From Algoriphagus pacificus (GTDB lineage: Bacteria > Bacteroidota > Bacteroidia > Cytophagales > Cyclobacteriaceae): DNA of 64,000 bases. Made by a program: the position numbers and the translations under genes. Shown here piece after piece: positions 16,475 to 24,982 of this stretch. Under the pieces are notes generated by a model. That model was not told where the DNA came from. It ran no database searches and saw only the letters and a program-made list of their open reading frames with translations. The stretch covers positions 372,001-436,000 of the forward strand of contig NZ_JAFKCU010000003.1 in NCBI RefSeq assembly GCF_017254845.1, in the 5' to 3' direction. How positions within the stretch are numbered: position 1 is the first letter of the stretch; the number at the start of each line of letters is the position of its first letter.

Positions 16475-17863
16475 ATGGGCGATCTTATTATTTCCTTCAG
16501 CAATTGGATTTGGGGAACACCAATGTTGATCCTTTTGATGGGAGGAGGATTGATCCTTTTATTTCATTCTGGTTTTGTTCCATTTAGAAGAATGGGGCAT
16601 GCTGTTAAATTATTAAGCGGTAAATACGATGACTCTTTAGCCCCTGGACAGATCACTTCTTTTCAGGCACTTTCATCAGCAATTGCAGCAACTGTTGGAC
16701 TAGGAAATATCAGTGGAGTAGCTATTGCAATTAATATGGGTGGGCCAGGTGCTATTTTCTGGATGTGGGTTTCTGCATTTGTGGGAATGGCAACAAAATA
16801 TTATACCTGTAGTCTTGCCATCATGTTTAGAGGAAAAGACAGCTCTGGTGAAGTGCAAGGTGGACCAATGTATGTTATCGAGGAAGGAATGGGTAAGAAA
16901 TGGAAATTCCTTTCAATTATTTTCTGTACTGCCGGGGTTCTGGGATTATTAGCAATCTTTCAAGCGAATCAATTGACTGCTGTCTTAAGAGCTGTATTGC
17001 TCATGCCTGCCGGTTTAGATGCAGGTGAGACCTCGCGTTTTATGATTGCTGGGATTGATTTGGGACAGAGTACCCGATGGATATTAGGGGTTAGTATGAT
17101 GTTGTTGGTGGCGATAGTAATATTAGGAGGGATCAAGAGAATTGCCTCTGTAGCATCTAGGATGGTACCTTTTATGGTTATTCTATACTTCGTATCTGTA
17201 TTGATTATTGTTTTCAAATACGTTGGAGAAGTTCCTGAAATGTTATGGCTGATAGTTGAAGATGCCTTTACAGGAAAGGCAATCGCTGGAGGTGCAGTAG
17301 GAGCAGTGATTATCACAGGAGCAAGAAGAGCAGCTTTTTCTAATGAAGCAGGGATCGGAACGGCACCGATGGTACATGGAGCCTCCAAAAACAATGAGCC
17401 GGTGAGAGAGGGTTTAATAGCGATGCTGGGGCCATTTATCGATACGATAGTGGTTTGTACCCTAACGGCGCTTGTAATCATGTTGACAGGTGTTTGGCAG
17501 ACTACGGAATCCGATGGTGTGAGACTAACACTGAATGCCTTTGAAATGGCACTTCCTGGTGTGGGAAAATACCTTTTGATGATAGCAGTACTGGTTTTTG
17601 CCTTATCTACCATGTTCACTTATTCCTATTATGGGCACAAGTGTTTCAATTACTTATTTGGAGCTGATAAGGCTGACTATTACAATTATTTTTATTTAGC
17701 TACGATTGTAATGGGTGCTGTGGCTTCTTTAGATGTGGTGATAAGTCTAGTAGATGGAATGTATGCTATTATGGCTATTCCAACCATGATTTCCACTTTA
17801 TATCTGGCACCTAAAGTCAAGGCAGCTTCAAAGGATTATTTCAATAGAATGAAAGAGATATAG
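16475..17863 (+). CDS. Alanine/glycine:cation symporter (AGCS family)
   Basis: The 462-residue polytopic inner-membrane protein has about ten to eleven helices and matches the Na+/alanine(glycine) symporter family. Family hallmarks include the conserved GNISGVAIAINMGGPGAIFWMW segment in the first third, VQGGPMYVIEEGMGKKW, and RRAAFSNEAGIGTAPMVHGA in the middle. It should import small neutral amino acids with sodium. Glycerate kinase starts four bases after the stop, so the two are co-transcribed. The pairing could link glycine/serine-type amino-acid uptake with glycerate use, which is inference. Confidence 0.93.
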   Translation: MGDLIISFSNWIWGTPMLILLMGGGLILLFHSGFVPFRRMGHAVKLLSGKYDDSLAPGQITSFQALSSAIAATVGLGNISGVAIAINMGGPGAIFWMWVSAFVGMATKYYTCSLAIMFRGKDSSGEVQGGPMYVIEEGMGKKWKFLSIIFCTAGVLGLLAIFQANQLTAVLRAVLLMPAGLDAGETSRFMIAGIDLGQSTRWILGVSMMLLVAIVILGGIKRIASVASRMVPFMVILYFVSVLIIVFKYVGEVPEMLWLIVEDAFTGKAIAGGAVGAVIITGARRAAFSNEAGIGTAPMVHGASKNNEPVREGLIAMLGPFIDTIVVCTLTALVIMLTGVWQTTESDGVRLTLNAFEMALPGVGKYLLMIAVLVFALSTMFTYSYYGHKCFNYLFGADKADYYNYFYLATIVMGAVASLDVVISLVDGMYAIMAIPTMISTLYLAPKVKAASKDYFNRMKEI

Positions 17864-17866
17864 CAA

Positions 17867-18955
17867 GTGAAAGTGCTAATTGCTCCAAATGCCTTTAAGG
17901 GAACAATAACAGCTTTTGAAGCAGGGGAGATTATTGCAGATGAACTTGCTAAAAATTATCCTGATGACATTTTTGACTTGGTTCCTATTGCAGATGGGGG
18001 AGATGGAACATGCACTTTGCTATCTAAATCACTTGGAATTCCTCCCACCAAAGTTTGGAGTTTAGATCCCTTTGGAAAACCTGTTTTAGGGGAATATTTT
18101 CTTGATAAAGAAAAGGCATACCTGGATGTTTCCTCTGTATCTGGTTTAGGTTTGATTGCTGCTGGAGAACTAGATGCCAGAACTGCTTCTACGTGTGGAA
18201 CAGGTCTTTTGATCAACCACGCTATTTCTTCTGGCGCTAAGGAAATAATTCTCGGTCTAGGTGGCAGTGCTACGGTAGATTTGGGAATTGGAATACTTCA
18301 AGCATTAGGGCTCCATTTTTTAGATGAAAAGGGAAGAGAAATCCCTCCATTTAGTCCAGATCTTCTTTTTAGAATCAAGCACATTCAGAGGAGTCCTTCT
18401 ATTCCATCAGTAAAATTTAATTTTCTATGTGACGTAAGAAATTATTTTTTTGGTGAAGAGGGGGCAATCCCAATATTTGGTCCTCAAAAAGGACTAAAAA
18501 GTCAAGATTTTGAAGAATTCGAAAACCAATCAAAGTTCTTGTTAGATCAGCTTTACTCTAAGAAAAAGAGAGTCTTTGAAGATCAGGAAGGATTTGGTGC
18601 AGCAGGAGGAATAGCTGCTGGGCTTTCCTCTGTTTTTGAAAGTACCATAAACATGGGAGCTTTATTCTTTTTCAAAGAAATCGGTATGGAGGAAAAAGTA
18701 AAGCGAGCTGATCTGATAATCACAGGGGAAGGAAAGTACGATCAGCAATCTAAATCTGGAAAGGCTTGCTATGAGTTGATGAATCTTGCCAAGTCCTTTC
18801 AAAAATCTGTAATGATCGTTACTTCTGGAAATGAGGCAGCAGGAGAAGGCTTTTCAAGAGTATTGCAATTGCCAGATTTGGATTTTGAATCAGCTGATTT
18901 TAAGAATCAGGCTAGAAAAAATTTAAGGTCGCTGATTTCTAAACTTGAGTTATAA
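17867..18955 (+). CDS. Glycerate kinase (GarK/GlxK type I)
   Basis: The 362-residue protein matches type I glycerate 2-kinases. It opens KVLIAPNAFKGTITAFEAG and contains PIADGGDGT, a Gly-rich motif LGLGGSATVDLGIG, and ADLIITGEGKYDQQSKSGKA in the C-terminal part. It phosphorylates D-glycerate to a phosphoglycerate, feeding glycolysis or serine metabolism. The start is GTG at 17867, four bases after the symporter stop (translational coupling is likely). A terminator follows at once. Confidence 0.93.
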   Translation: MKVLIAPNAFKGTITAFEAGEIIADELAKNYPDDIFDLVPIADGGDGTCTLLSKSLGIPPTKVWSLDPFGKPVLGEYFLDKEKAYLDVSSVSGLGLIAAGELDARTASTCGTGLLINHAISSGAKEIILGLGGSATVDLGIGILQALGLHFLDEKGREIPPFSPDLLFRIKHIQRSPSIPSVKFNFLCDVRNYFFGEEGAIPIFGPQKGLKSQDFEEFENQSKFLLDQLYSKKKRVFEDQEGFGAAGGIAAGLSSVFESTINMGALFFFKEIGMEEKVKRADLIITGEGKYDQQSKSGKACYELMNLAKSFQKSVMIVTSGNEAAGEGFSRVLQLPDLDFESADFKNQARKNLRSLISKLEL

Positions 18956-18956
18956 A

Positions 18957-18982
18957 AAAAGGAGGTTAAAAACCTCCTTTTA
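18957..18982. terminator. Bidirectional terminator after glycerate kinase
   Basis: The stem AAAAGGAGGTT-aaa-AACCTCCTTTT has T-rich exits in both directions. It closes both the symporter/kinase operon and the leftward small-gene run. Confidence 0.88.
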
Positions 18983-19002
18983 ATTTTGAATATGTATTAA
19001 GA

Positions 19003-19140
19003 TTACTTCTTCTTAGAAAAAGTACTTCTTACGTCAATTGCTGAAATTCCTGCACCCAAGCCAATTAATACGCATACAATTGTCAAAAAAGTCTGCGCGC
19101 CAAAAGCTATTGGAGAACTGAAAACATCAAGTAGTATCAT
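19003..19140 (-). CDS. Small single-span membrane protein
   Basis: From ATG 19140 this encodes about 45 residues: one hydrophobic helix (FGAQTFLTIVCVLIGLGAGIS) and a short basic tail ending FSKKK. An open frame continues up to 19185. A promoter (TTG-N20-TATCTTCG, 19171-19201) sits inside that extension, so the shorter start is more likely. I recognise no family. Its own promoter and the following terminator argue that it is a real gene. Confidence 0.55.
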   Translation of the reverse strand: MILLDVFSSPIAFGAQTFLTIVCVLIGLGAGISAIDVRSTFSKKK

Positions 19141-19170
19141 AATTTCTGTGTCATTGGGATTAACAATGCC

Positions 19171-19201
19171 CGAAGATAATTTCAAAGGTTGAAATTACCA
19201 A
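19171..19201 (-). promoter_or_regulatory. Promoter of the small membrane-protein gene
   Basis: On the minus strand TTG (19201-19199) is followed after 20 bases by TATCTTCG (19178-19171). This is one mismatch from TAnnTTTG with correct spacing, about 30 bases before ATG 19140. Confidence 0.5.
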
Positions 19202-19229
19202 AGCTGAACGGATTTAAAGTAAATATTCT

Positions 19230-19418
19230 TTAATCCAGATCGTCTTCCATATCGTCGAAATCTTCTTCGAAATCATCTTCTTCGTCGAAGTCTACGATAT
19301 TATCATCTAGGAATTCATTGTCTTCGTCTAGATCGTATCCGTCTTCGAAATCATTTTCGAATTCGTCCTCATCTTCAAAATCATCGAATTCTTCGAAATC
19401 GTCTTCAAAATCCTCCAT
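19230..19418 (-). CDS. Ultra-acidic Phe-rich microprotein
   Basis: This 62-residue protein is made almost only of Asp, Glu and Phe: 40 acidic residues, 10 Phe and no Lys, Arg, His, Cys or Trp. Units such as DDFEE and EEFDD recur every three to six residues with diverged codons. Eight of ten Phe codons are TTC, unusual for AT-rich DNA and suggestive of good expression. It starts at ATG 19418, 47 bases after the stop of the upstream gene, so it is probably co-transcribed with it. The protein is surely disordered alone. A DNA-mimic, histone-like-protein antagonist or cation-binding role would fit, but none can be assigned. Confidence 0.65.
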   Translation of the reverse strand: MEDFEDDFEEFDDFEDEDEFENDFEDGYDLDEDNEFLDDNIVDFDEEDDFEEDFDDMEDDLD

Positions 19419-19464
19419 AGCAGTTTATTAAATGGTTTGTTATGAATTAATGGTGCGAATTAAA

Positions 19465-19950
19465 TTAAAAATTCAATTCTGGCAATAGAGCAACATTTAA
19501 TTTTTTTGAAGTTTTATTCAACTCCTGCATGTTTAATTCATTTTCAAGAATTAACGCCCAGGTATTCAAATAAAGTATGACATCCTCTCTCACATTTCTA
19601 TTCATTTTTTCTCTTCTTTCAAAAGGTATATGAGCCAAGATATTTTTATTCGATAAATTCTCTAATTCCGCCAGATCATCCAAGCTTAATCCAAAATTTA
19701 ACATTTTGGAAATCATCAGGTCCATAGGGTAGCCACTGCTAGGGCAATAATCAATAATCTGTTCATTCCAATCACCATGTCTTTCCATCGCATATTTATG
19801 GATCTCTGCTTTGGTGAATGAGGTAAGTTCTTGCGCTAAATTTCCACAATTGCATGCTCCCATATGGCCCCATTGGTAATTGGCTCCATTTTTAAGTTTC
19901 AAAGCTGTGGATTTTAATGCTTGGATAAGTTTAGAATTCGGAATAGCCAT
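19465..19950 (-). CDS. Conserved hypothetical protein with Cys motif
   Basis: The 161-residue soluble protein has no signal peptide and matches no family I can name. A striking segment is WGHMGACNCGNLAQELT (about residues 27-43), with two cysteines separated by one residue and a nearby His, followed by a helical C-terminal half. The ATG is preceded by an A/T-rich leader. It follows the response-regulator terminator and leads a leftward run with the acidic microprotein. Confidence 0.7.
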   Translation of the reverse strand: MAIPNSKLIQALKSTALKLKNGANYQWGHMGACNCGNLAQELTSFTKAEIHKYAMERHGDWNEQIIDYCPSSGYPMDLMISKMLNFGLSLDDLAELENLSNKNILAHIPFERREKMNRNVREDVILYLNTWALILENELNMQELNKTSKKLNVALLPELNF

Positions 19951-20011
19951 AGTTTTGATATTTCTTATCTTAACTAATATCGGAAATCTTTGGTTAAAAA
20001 ATAAGCATAAA

Positions 20012-20034
20012 AAAACCTCCGAAATGGGAGGTTA
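20012..20034 (-). terminator. Terminator overlapping the response-regulator stop codon
   Basis: The hairpin AACCTCC-gaaat-GGGAGGTT (about 20014-20033) overlaps the TAA stop of the response regulator. It is followed on the minus strand by a T tract. Confidence 0.8.
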
Positions 20035-20388
20035 GTTGAATATCGACTTGATATATTTTTTTATTAGGGGTTTGGATAAATAATCTTTGACCACCTGGTA
20101 TTTGCTTGCCTTGTTAATGTCGCGTTCATCTACAGAACTACTCAAAATGTAGATCTGAGCATCATTTTGAGCAGTGTCAAATGTGTCAAGAAAATCCCAT
20201 CCAGTCATCTCTGGCATATTGAGATCCAAGAACAGATAATTGGGCTTGATTTTATAAATTTCATTTAAAGCTGCTTTTGCGCTCTGGTATTTATAAAACT
20301 GACAAGGCTCTTTCACGTTCTTAGAAATCAACTTTTCAGTAACAAATGTACTGATCGGATCATCGTCTATGAGAACTATGGTTAACAT
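20032..20388 (-). CDS. Single-domain response regulator (CheY-like receiver)
   Basis: The protein is one receiver domain of about 118 residues with no output domain. Visible features are the acidic pocket IDDDP near residue 9, the phospho-acceptor Asp in LFLDLNMPEMTGW (about 55), the conserved Ser in YILSSSV and the Lys in YLSKPL. It should shuttle phosphate or bind a partner. No histidine kinase is nearby. Start: ATG 20388; the frame includes a TTG at 20391 directly before it. A well-spaced promoter lies at 20431-20460. Confidence 0.92.
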   Translation of the reverse strand: MLTIVLIDDDPISTFVTEKLISKNVKEPCQFYKYQSAKAALNEIYKIKPNYLFLDLNMPEMTGWDFLDTFDTAQNDAQIYILSSSVDERDINKASKYQVVKDYLSKPLIKKYIKSIFN

Positions 20389-20430
20389 CAAAATGCAAAA
20401 ATGTGCAACTGAACAACAATTATTATATTA

Positions 20431-20460
20431 CAAAAGTAACATCATCCCCCTAAAACACAA
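20431..20460 (-). promoter_or_regulatory. Promoter of the response regulator gene
   Basis: On the minus strand TTG (20460-20458) is followed after 19 bases by TACTTTTG (20438-20431). This is a full match to the Bacteroidota consensus, about 43 bases before the ATG. Confidence 0.75.
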
Positions 20461-20570
20461 ATATTTTGCCAAATAAAATAGAATTGCACAATGATTTTAT
20501 TAGAAAGGCAAATACCATAGATGAAGTGCAATCATCAGACCATTCTAAAAAGGCTCAAATAAAGAGTTTA

Positions 20571-21149
20571 TTACTCTGAAGCAATGGAAAGATCTTCCAT
20601 AAAATCAACAATGATTTTATCAACAGTTTTTAAAACCTTATTGTCCTTCGTTTTAAAATTGCTGACCTCAGTAACTCCTGTCAAAGTCATTAAAAATTTA
20701 TCTTTTTCTGGATCGATAAAATCCACGATAACCTGAACCAACTCGTAACTGGTTGTTTTTTGTCCATTGTTCAGACTGTTCATATAATTGGAATATGCCC
20801 AAGGATCCCAAACTCTATATCCCCAGTAAGGATAGGTAGGAGCATAATTGGTGCTGGTTCTTTTTCTTGGGTCTTCATTCGAAGTATACCGAATGACTAA
20901 ATCTGGATGCTCTCTATCGTAAACCAAACCATTTGCCTCGAGTGCTTCCTGTAAGTGGATTTGAACTTGTTGATCAATAAACTGGGAAGAAAATCCTCTC
21001 ATCCCTACTTCTTGATTTATGATTACAAAGGATTTATAGGGCTTGGCTATAGGTATTTCAGTATTTTCTTTAAATATCTCGATCGAACTGCAAGCACTTA
21101 ATAGCATGCAGCAAAGCCCAGATAAAATTATGTTTTTGAATGAGTTCAT
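20571..21149 (-). CDS. DUF4136 family lipoprotein
   Basis: The 192-residue protein has a lipoprotein signal with a clear lipobox (LLSACSS). It then has a DUF4136-type domain: a strand/helix opening (KSFVIINQEV), a helix DQQVQIHLQEALEANGL, the strand PDLVIRYT, a Tyr/Trp-rich loop (YPYWGYRVWDPWAYSNY), and strands near VQVIVDFIDPEKD. The family is common in Bacteroidota envelopes and has no known biochemical role. The gene stands alone. Confidence 0.82.
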   Translation of the reverse strand: MNSFKNIILSGLCCMLLSACSSIEIFKENTEIPIAKPYKSFVIINQEVGMRGFSSQFIDQQVQIHLQEALEANGLVYDREHPDLVIRYTSNEDPRKRTSTNYAPTYPYWGYRVWDPWAYSNYMNSLNNGQKTTSYELVQVIVDFIDPEKDKFLMTLTGVTEVSNFKTKDNKVLKTVDKIIVDFMEDLSIASE

Positions 21150-21248
21150 ATTTGGGTGATTATCAATTCAACTTTATTTACGGTTCTCTATTCTTAATGT
21201 TAAGATTTAAATCTAAAACGAAATTATCAGAAGTAATATTCACTAAAC

Positions 21249-21280
21249 TTGGTCAAGCCTCATAATACTTACTATTTTTG
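21249..21280 (+). promoter_or_regulatory. Promoter of the dCMP deaminase gene
   Basis: TTG (21249-21251), a 21-base spacer and TATTTTTG (21273-21280) form a consensus promoter. The box contains the TTG that would otherwise serve as an upstream start, so ATG 21296 is the real start. Confidence 0.7.
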
Positions 21281-21295
21281 GCCAAAATAATAAAA

Positions 21296-21778
21296 ATGGA
21301 AAAACCTGATTTCGACGATATTTTTATGGAATTGGCCGTCAACTTGGCCAAAAGATCACATTGTATCAAGAAACATGTTGGAGCTGTTCTGACAAAGGAA
21401 ACAAGGATTATCTCTATTGGATATAATGGACCTCCTGCAGGAACTCATAACTGTGATGTGGAATTTCCAGATCATGGCTGTGCGAGAGATAGCAAGGGGA
21501 GTTGTTCTCTAGCCTTGCATGCAGAACAGAATGCAATTCTTTATGCCGTCAAAAACAATACTGCTGTAGAAGGTTCTACTTTGTATGTGACCTTGGCACC
21601 TTGTTTGGCATGCGCCAGAATTATTTTTTCGATGGGTATTTCTAAAGTTGTTTACCTTTTTTCTTATGCAGAATATAAAGGTATTGGAACTGACGAAGGT
21701 GTTGATTTTCTTCGAAAATTTGGAGTAAAAGTAGACCGATATACCAAAGAATTAGTAGTGCTTGATGAACTGATCTAG
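21296..21778 (+). CDS. Deoxycytidylate (dCMP) deaminase family protein
   Basis: The zinc-dependent nucleotide deaminase has about 160 residues from ATG 21296. The HAEQNAI motif (His ligand and proton-shuttling Glu) and PCLACARII (two Cys ligands) are intact. An extra N-terminal Cys/His cluster (SHCIKKHVG; HNCDVEFPDHGCARD) is typical of dCMP deaminases such as ComEB. It converts dCMP to dUMP for dTTP synthesis. The stop overlaps the convergent murB stop by four bases. Confidence 0.92.
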   Translation: MEKPDFDDIFMELAVNLAKRSHCIKKHVGAVLTKETRIISIGYNGPPAGTHNCDVEFPDHGCARDSKGSCSLALHAEQNAILYAVKNNTAVEGSTLYVTLAPCLACARIIFSMGISKVVYLFSYAEYKGIGTDEGVDFLRKFGVKVDRYTKELVVLDELI

Positions 21779-22788
21779 ATAAAATTAACTTCAGGACTCA
21801 AAGCGATTCCAAACTTCTCACTAACAGAAGTTTGAATTCTTTCAGCCAGTTTTTTGATTTCATTTCCATCTCCGTTTCCAAAGTTGACTAATACGAGTGG
21901 TTGGTTTTTATGGACCCCGATTTCACCGAATCGTTGACCTTTCCATCCACATTGTTCTATCAACCATGCCGCTGGGATTTTTATTCCAGCTTCTACTTCA
22001 TAACCTGGAATAGTGGGGTAATCTTTCTTTAATGCCATCCAATCTTCAGTTGGGACAGTAGGGTTTTTAAAAAATGAACCTGCATTCCCAATTTCTTTTG
22101 GGTCAGGCAGCTTGGATTGTCTAATTTGAATTACAGCATCGCTAACAGATTTCAAGCTTGGCTCCTGAATTTGATTTTGGGCAAGAGTTTCTTTAATAGC
22201 TCCATACTCCAAGTTAAAAACAGGTTTTTTTCTCAGTTTGAAAGTAACTGAGGTGATAATAAACTGGCCTTTGAGATAATTTTTAAAGACGCTTTCTCGA
22301 TAGCCAAATTGACAAGCAGCAGCATCAAATTCATGCAATTCCAAAGTAGCTCTATTTAGAGCTATTAGGCTTTCAAAGACATCTTTGATTTCAATGCCAT
22401 ATGCACCTATATTTTGCATGGGAGAGGCTCCAACTGTACCTGGTATCAAAGAAAGGTTTTCTACTCCAGCCCAATTATTTTCGATGCAATTCATCACGAA
22501 ATCGTGCCATATAACTCCGGCTCCTGCCTTAATCCATACAAATTCAGAATCCTCCTTTACTTTCTCTATTCCGTCAATCTCTATCTTTATTACAAGGGAA
22601 TTTAAATCTTGGGTGAGTAGGATATTGCTTCCACCTCCGAGAATGAATACTTCCAAACCTTTGTTTTTTGCCCAGATCAAGGCTTCGATCAAATCCTTTT
22701 CGCTATGAACCGAAGTAAAAAATCTGGCATTTTTAGCGAGACCGAATGTGTTGAAAGGTTTTAGGGAAATGTTTTCTTGTATATTCAT
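21775..22788 (-). CDS. murB: UDP-N-acetylenolpyruvoylglucosamine reductase (MurB, type I)
   Basis: The FAD enzyme catalyses the NADPH-dependent second step of UDP-MurNAc synthesis for peptidoglycan. It shows NTFGLAK at the start of the FAD-binding domain, FILGGGSNILL, PGTVGASPMQNIGAYGIEI, the catalytic Ser in GSFFKNP, and a final catalytic Glu in SPEVNF. The long C-terminal domain with IPAAWLIEQCGWKG marks type I. The frame is open to 22818, but ATG 22788 (MNIQENISLKPFNTFG) gives the usual N-terminus. Confidence 0.96.
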   Translation of the reverse strand: MNIQENISLKPFNTFGLAKNARFFTSVHSEKDLIEALIWAKNKGLEVFILGGGSNILLTQDLNSLVIKIEIDGIEKVKEDSEFVWIKAGAGVIWHDFVMNCIENNWAGVENLSLIPGTVGASPMQNIGAYGIEIKDVFESLIALNRATLELHEFDAAACQFGYRESVFKNYLKGQFIITSVTFKLRKKPVFNLEYGAIKETLAQNQIQEPSLKSVSDAVIQIRQSKLPDPKEIGNAGSFFKNPTVPTEDWMALKKDYPTIPGYEVEAGIKIPAAWLIEQCGWKGQRFGEIGVHKNQPLVLVNFGNGDGNEIKKLAERIQTSVSEKFGIALSPEVNFI

Positions 22789-22865
22789 GGAGGAATTCTT
22801 CTCCTGCGAAATAAACAAGTTTTGCCCGAATAAGAAATGGAATTCACATTCCCTGCACAGATTTC

Positions 22866-23810
22866 ATGAAAGAATTAGTAATTAACGGAATCAGAATCCG
22901 ACCAGGCCAAACCCTAAATATTGAGTTGGCAATCGCAAAACTTCCAACCCATACCTTAATTGATTTGCCGATTTTTATTCGATCATCAAAAGAACCAGGA
23001 CCGGTTGTTTTGATTTCGGGAGGTGTTCATGGTGACGAAATCAATGGGATAGCAACTGCAAAGAAATTTCTAGAGGAAATTGATGAAAACCTTGAGCTCT
23101 TAAAAGGGACATTGATCATCATTCCTTTGGTAAATATTTATGGTTTCCTCTCAAATAGCAGAACTTTTCCCGATGGAAGAGATCTCAACAGAAGTTTTCC
23201 TGGAAGTAAAAAAGGCTCTCTCGCATCGAGAATTGCATACATTTTAAGCAATGAAATTATCCCTCAGATTGATTATGGGATAGATTTTCACACCGGTGGA
23301 AGAATGCTGACTAATTACCCTCAAATCCGGGTTGATTATAAAGATAAAGTTGCTTTACAGCTGGCAAAATCATTTGGGACTCATTTTGTTGTCAATTCAA
23401 GCTACATAGAAAAATCATTCCGAAAGACTGCATTTAAAGCAGGTAAGAGAATTCTTGTCTATGAAGGAGGGGAATCCATGAGATTAGATGATTTTGCAAT
23501 AGATGAAGGGGTTTTGGGAACTAAACGCTTATTGTCAAGCTTAGGAATGATAGCATCTGCTCCAGAAAAGCAAAAGACGATTTTTCTGAAAGAAAGTGAT
23601 TGGGTGAGAGCCAAAGCCTCAGGAATTTTCAATTCGAATATCAAACTCGGTGAGGAAGTGAAAAGAGGCCAAGTTCTAGCCAAAATTTCAGATCCCTATG
23701 GTCAGGTTAAAATTCCGGTAAAAGCCAACGCAAATGGTTTTGTCATTGGAATCAACAACATGCCCGTTATCAATGTAGGAGATGCTTTGATCCATATTGG
23801 AAAAGAGTAA
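22866..23810 (+). CDS. Succinylglutamate desuccinylase/aspartoacylase (AstE/AspA) family metal hydrolase
   Basis: The 314-residue protein belongs to the M14-like AstE/ASPA zinc hydrolases, which cleave N-acyl amino acid amides. Zinc ligands are in GGVHGDEINGIA (His, Glu) and GIDFHTGG (His), with DGRDLNRSFPG as the substrate-binding arginine motif. The C-terminal beta domain (GIFNSNIKLGEEVKRGQ) resembles a biotinyl-lipoyl fold. It leads a tight operon with egtB (23 bases) and egtD. A role trimming an acyl or peptide group from an ergothioneine precursor, or from an unrelated N-acyl amino acid, is inference. Confidence 0.88.
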   Translation: MKELVINGIRIRPGQTLNIELAIAKLPTHTLIDLPIFIRSSKEPGPVVLISGGVHGDEINGIATAKKFLEEIDENLELLKGTLIIIPLVNIYGFLSNSRTFPDGRDLNRSFPGSKKGSLASRIAYILSNEIIPQIDYGIDFHTGGRMLTNYPQIRVDYKDKVALQLAKSFGTHFVVNSSYIEKSFRKTAFKAGKRILVYEGGESMRLDDFAIDEGVLGTKRLLSSLGMIASAPEKQKTIFLKESDWVRAKASGIFNSNIKLGEEVKRGQVLAKISDPYGQVKIPVKANANGFVIGINNMPVINVGDALIHIGKE

Positions 23811-23833
23811 GAAATACAAAACAGTGGATTTTT

Positions 23834-24979
23834 ATGACAATACTAGAACAGTTTCAGCATATAAGAAACCATTCTTTGTTTCTATGCAGAAACCTGATAA
23901 CAGAAGATTTTAGCCTTCAAGCCTCGGAAGAAGTTAGTCCTCCAAAATGGCATTTGGCACATACAACCTGGTTTTTTGAGCAATTTATTTTGGTCCCAAA
24001 TGTTTCTGATTATCATATAAAACATCCCCAATTCAATTTCCTTTTCAATTCTTATTACAATGCTTTGGGCAACAGAACTGCCAGGCATCAAAGGGGATTG
24101 ATGACAAGGCCATCCGTAGAGGAGGTTTTGGAATACAGGAACTATGTAGATGAATGCATGATATCTCTTATTCAAGAAGGAAACCAAGAGATAATAAAAT
24201 TGGTGGTCTTGGGATTAAATCATGAACAACAACATCAAGAATTATTAGTCACTGACCTGAAGTTTAGTCTTTGGCATAATCCTTTGGATCCAACGATCAT
24301 GGACATAGGAGAGTATGTTCACCCAAAGGCTGGTTCTTCTGTAGAAATCTCTGAAGGAGTTTATGAGATTGGTTATGAAGGAGATGGGTTTTGCTTTGAT
24401 AATGAATTAAATAGGCACAAGGTTTATTTATTGCCTAGTAGGATTTCTGGAAACTTGGTCACTAATGGGGAATATTTGGAATTCATGGAAGCTGGTGGCT
24501 ATGAAACCCCCAAATATTGGCATGATGAAGGTTGGGCCTGGGCAAAATCACAAGTTGTGAAAGCTCCACTCTATTGGGAAAACGACTCTGGAAATTGGAC
24601 CTATTATACTTTGGCGGGAAGAAAAGCAATTGATGCTGATGCTCCAGTAGCACATGTTAATTTCTACGAGGCTTCAGCTTATGCCAATTGGAAGGGAAAA
24701 AGATTACCAACTGAATTCGAATGGGAAGTTGCACAAAAAGAATTTCATTGGGGAAGCAGATGGGAGTGGACCAACTCGGCTTATTTACCTTATCCAGGCT
24801 TCAAAGTTGCCCCAGGAGCTTTGGGAGAATACAATGGGAAATTTATGGTGAATCAAATGGTTTTGAGAGGTAGTTCTGTAGCAACTCCCGAAAATCATTC
24901 TAGACCTACCTATAGAAACTTTTTTCATCCTCAATTTAGATGGCAATTCATGAGCATACGCCTTGCCGAATCTCTTTAA
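23834..24979 (+). CDS. egtB: Ergothioneine biosynthesis sulfoxide synthase EgtB
   Basis: The 381-residue protein has an N-terminal DinB_2 helical domain with iron ligands in WHLAHTTWFFEQF and NHEQQHQEL. A C-terminal FGE-sulfatase domain follows (VAHVNFYEASAYANWKGKRLPTEFEWE, ending RNFFHPQFRWQFMSIRLA). EgtB is a non-haem iron oxygenase that joins trimethylhistidine (hercynine) to cysteine or gamma-glutamylcysteine. The next gene, egtD, makes hercynine and starts three bases after the stop. No separate C-S lyase (EgtE) or EgtC is in the window. Confidence 0.94.
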   Translation: MTILEQFQHIRNHSLFLCRNLITEDFSLQASEEVSPPKWHLAHTTWFFEQFILVPNVSDYHIKHPQFNFLFNSYYNALGNRTARHQRGLMTRPSVEEVLEYRNYVDECMISLIQEGNQEIIKLVVLGLNHEQQHQELLVTDLKFSLWHNPLDPTIMDIGEYVHPKAGSSVEISEGVYEIGYEGDGFCFDNELNRHKVYLLPSRISGNLVTNGEYLEFMEAGGYETPKYWHDEGWAWAKSQVVKAPLYWENDSGNWTYYTLAGRKAIDADAPVAHVNFYEASAYANWKGKRLPTEFEWEVAQKEFHWGSRWEWTNSAYLPYPGFKVAPGALGEYNGKFMVNQMVLRGSSVATPENHSRPTYRNFFHPQFRWQFMSIRLAESL

Positions 24980-24982
24980 GAT

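Noticed and set aside
16969-17619. Long 216-residue open frame on the minus strand
   Set aside because: It lies entirely within the symporter gene on the opposite strand, has low-complexity Ile/Thr/Pro composition and no family match, so it is a shadow of the real gene.
19230-19418. Simple DNA tandem repeat instead of a gene
   Set aside because: The codons vary while the acidic/Phe pattern stays, which argues for protein-level selection, so I keep it as a gene at moderate confidence.
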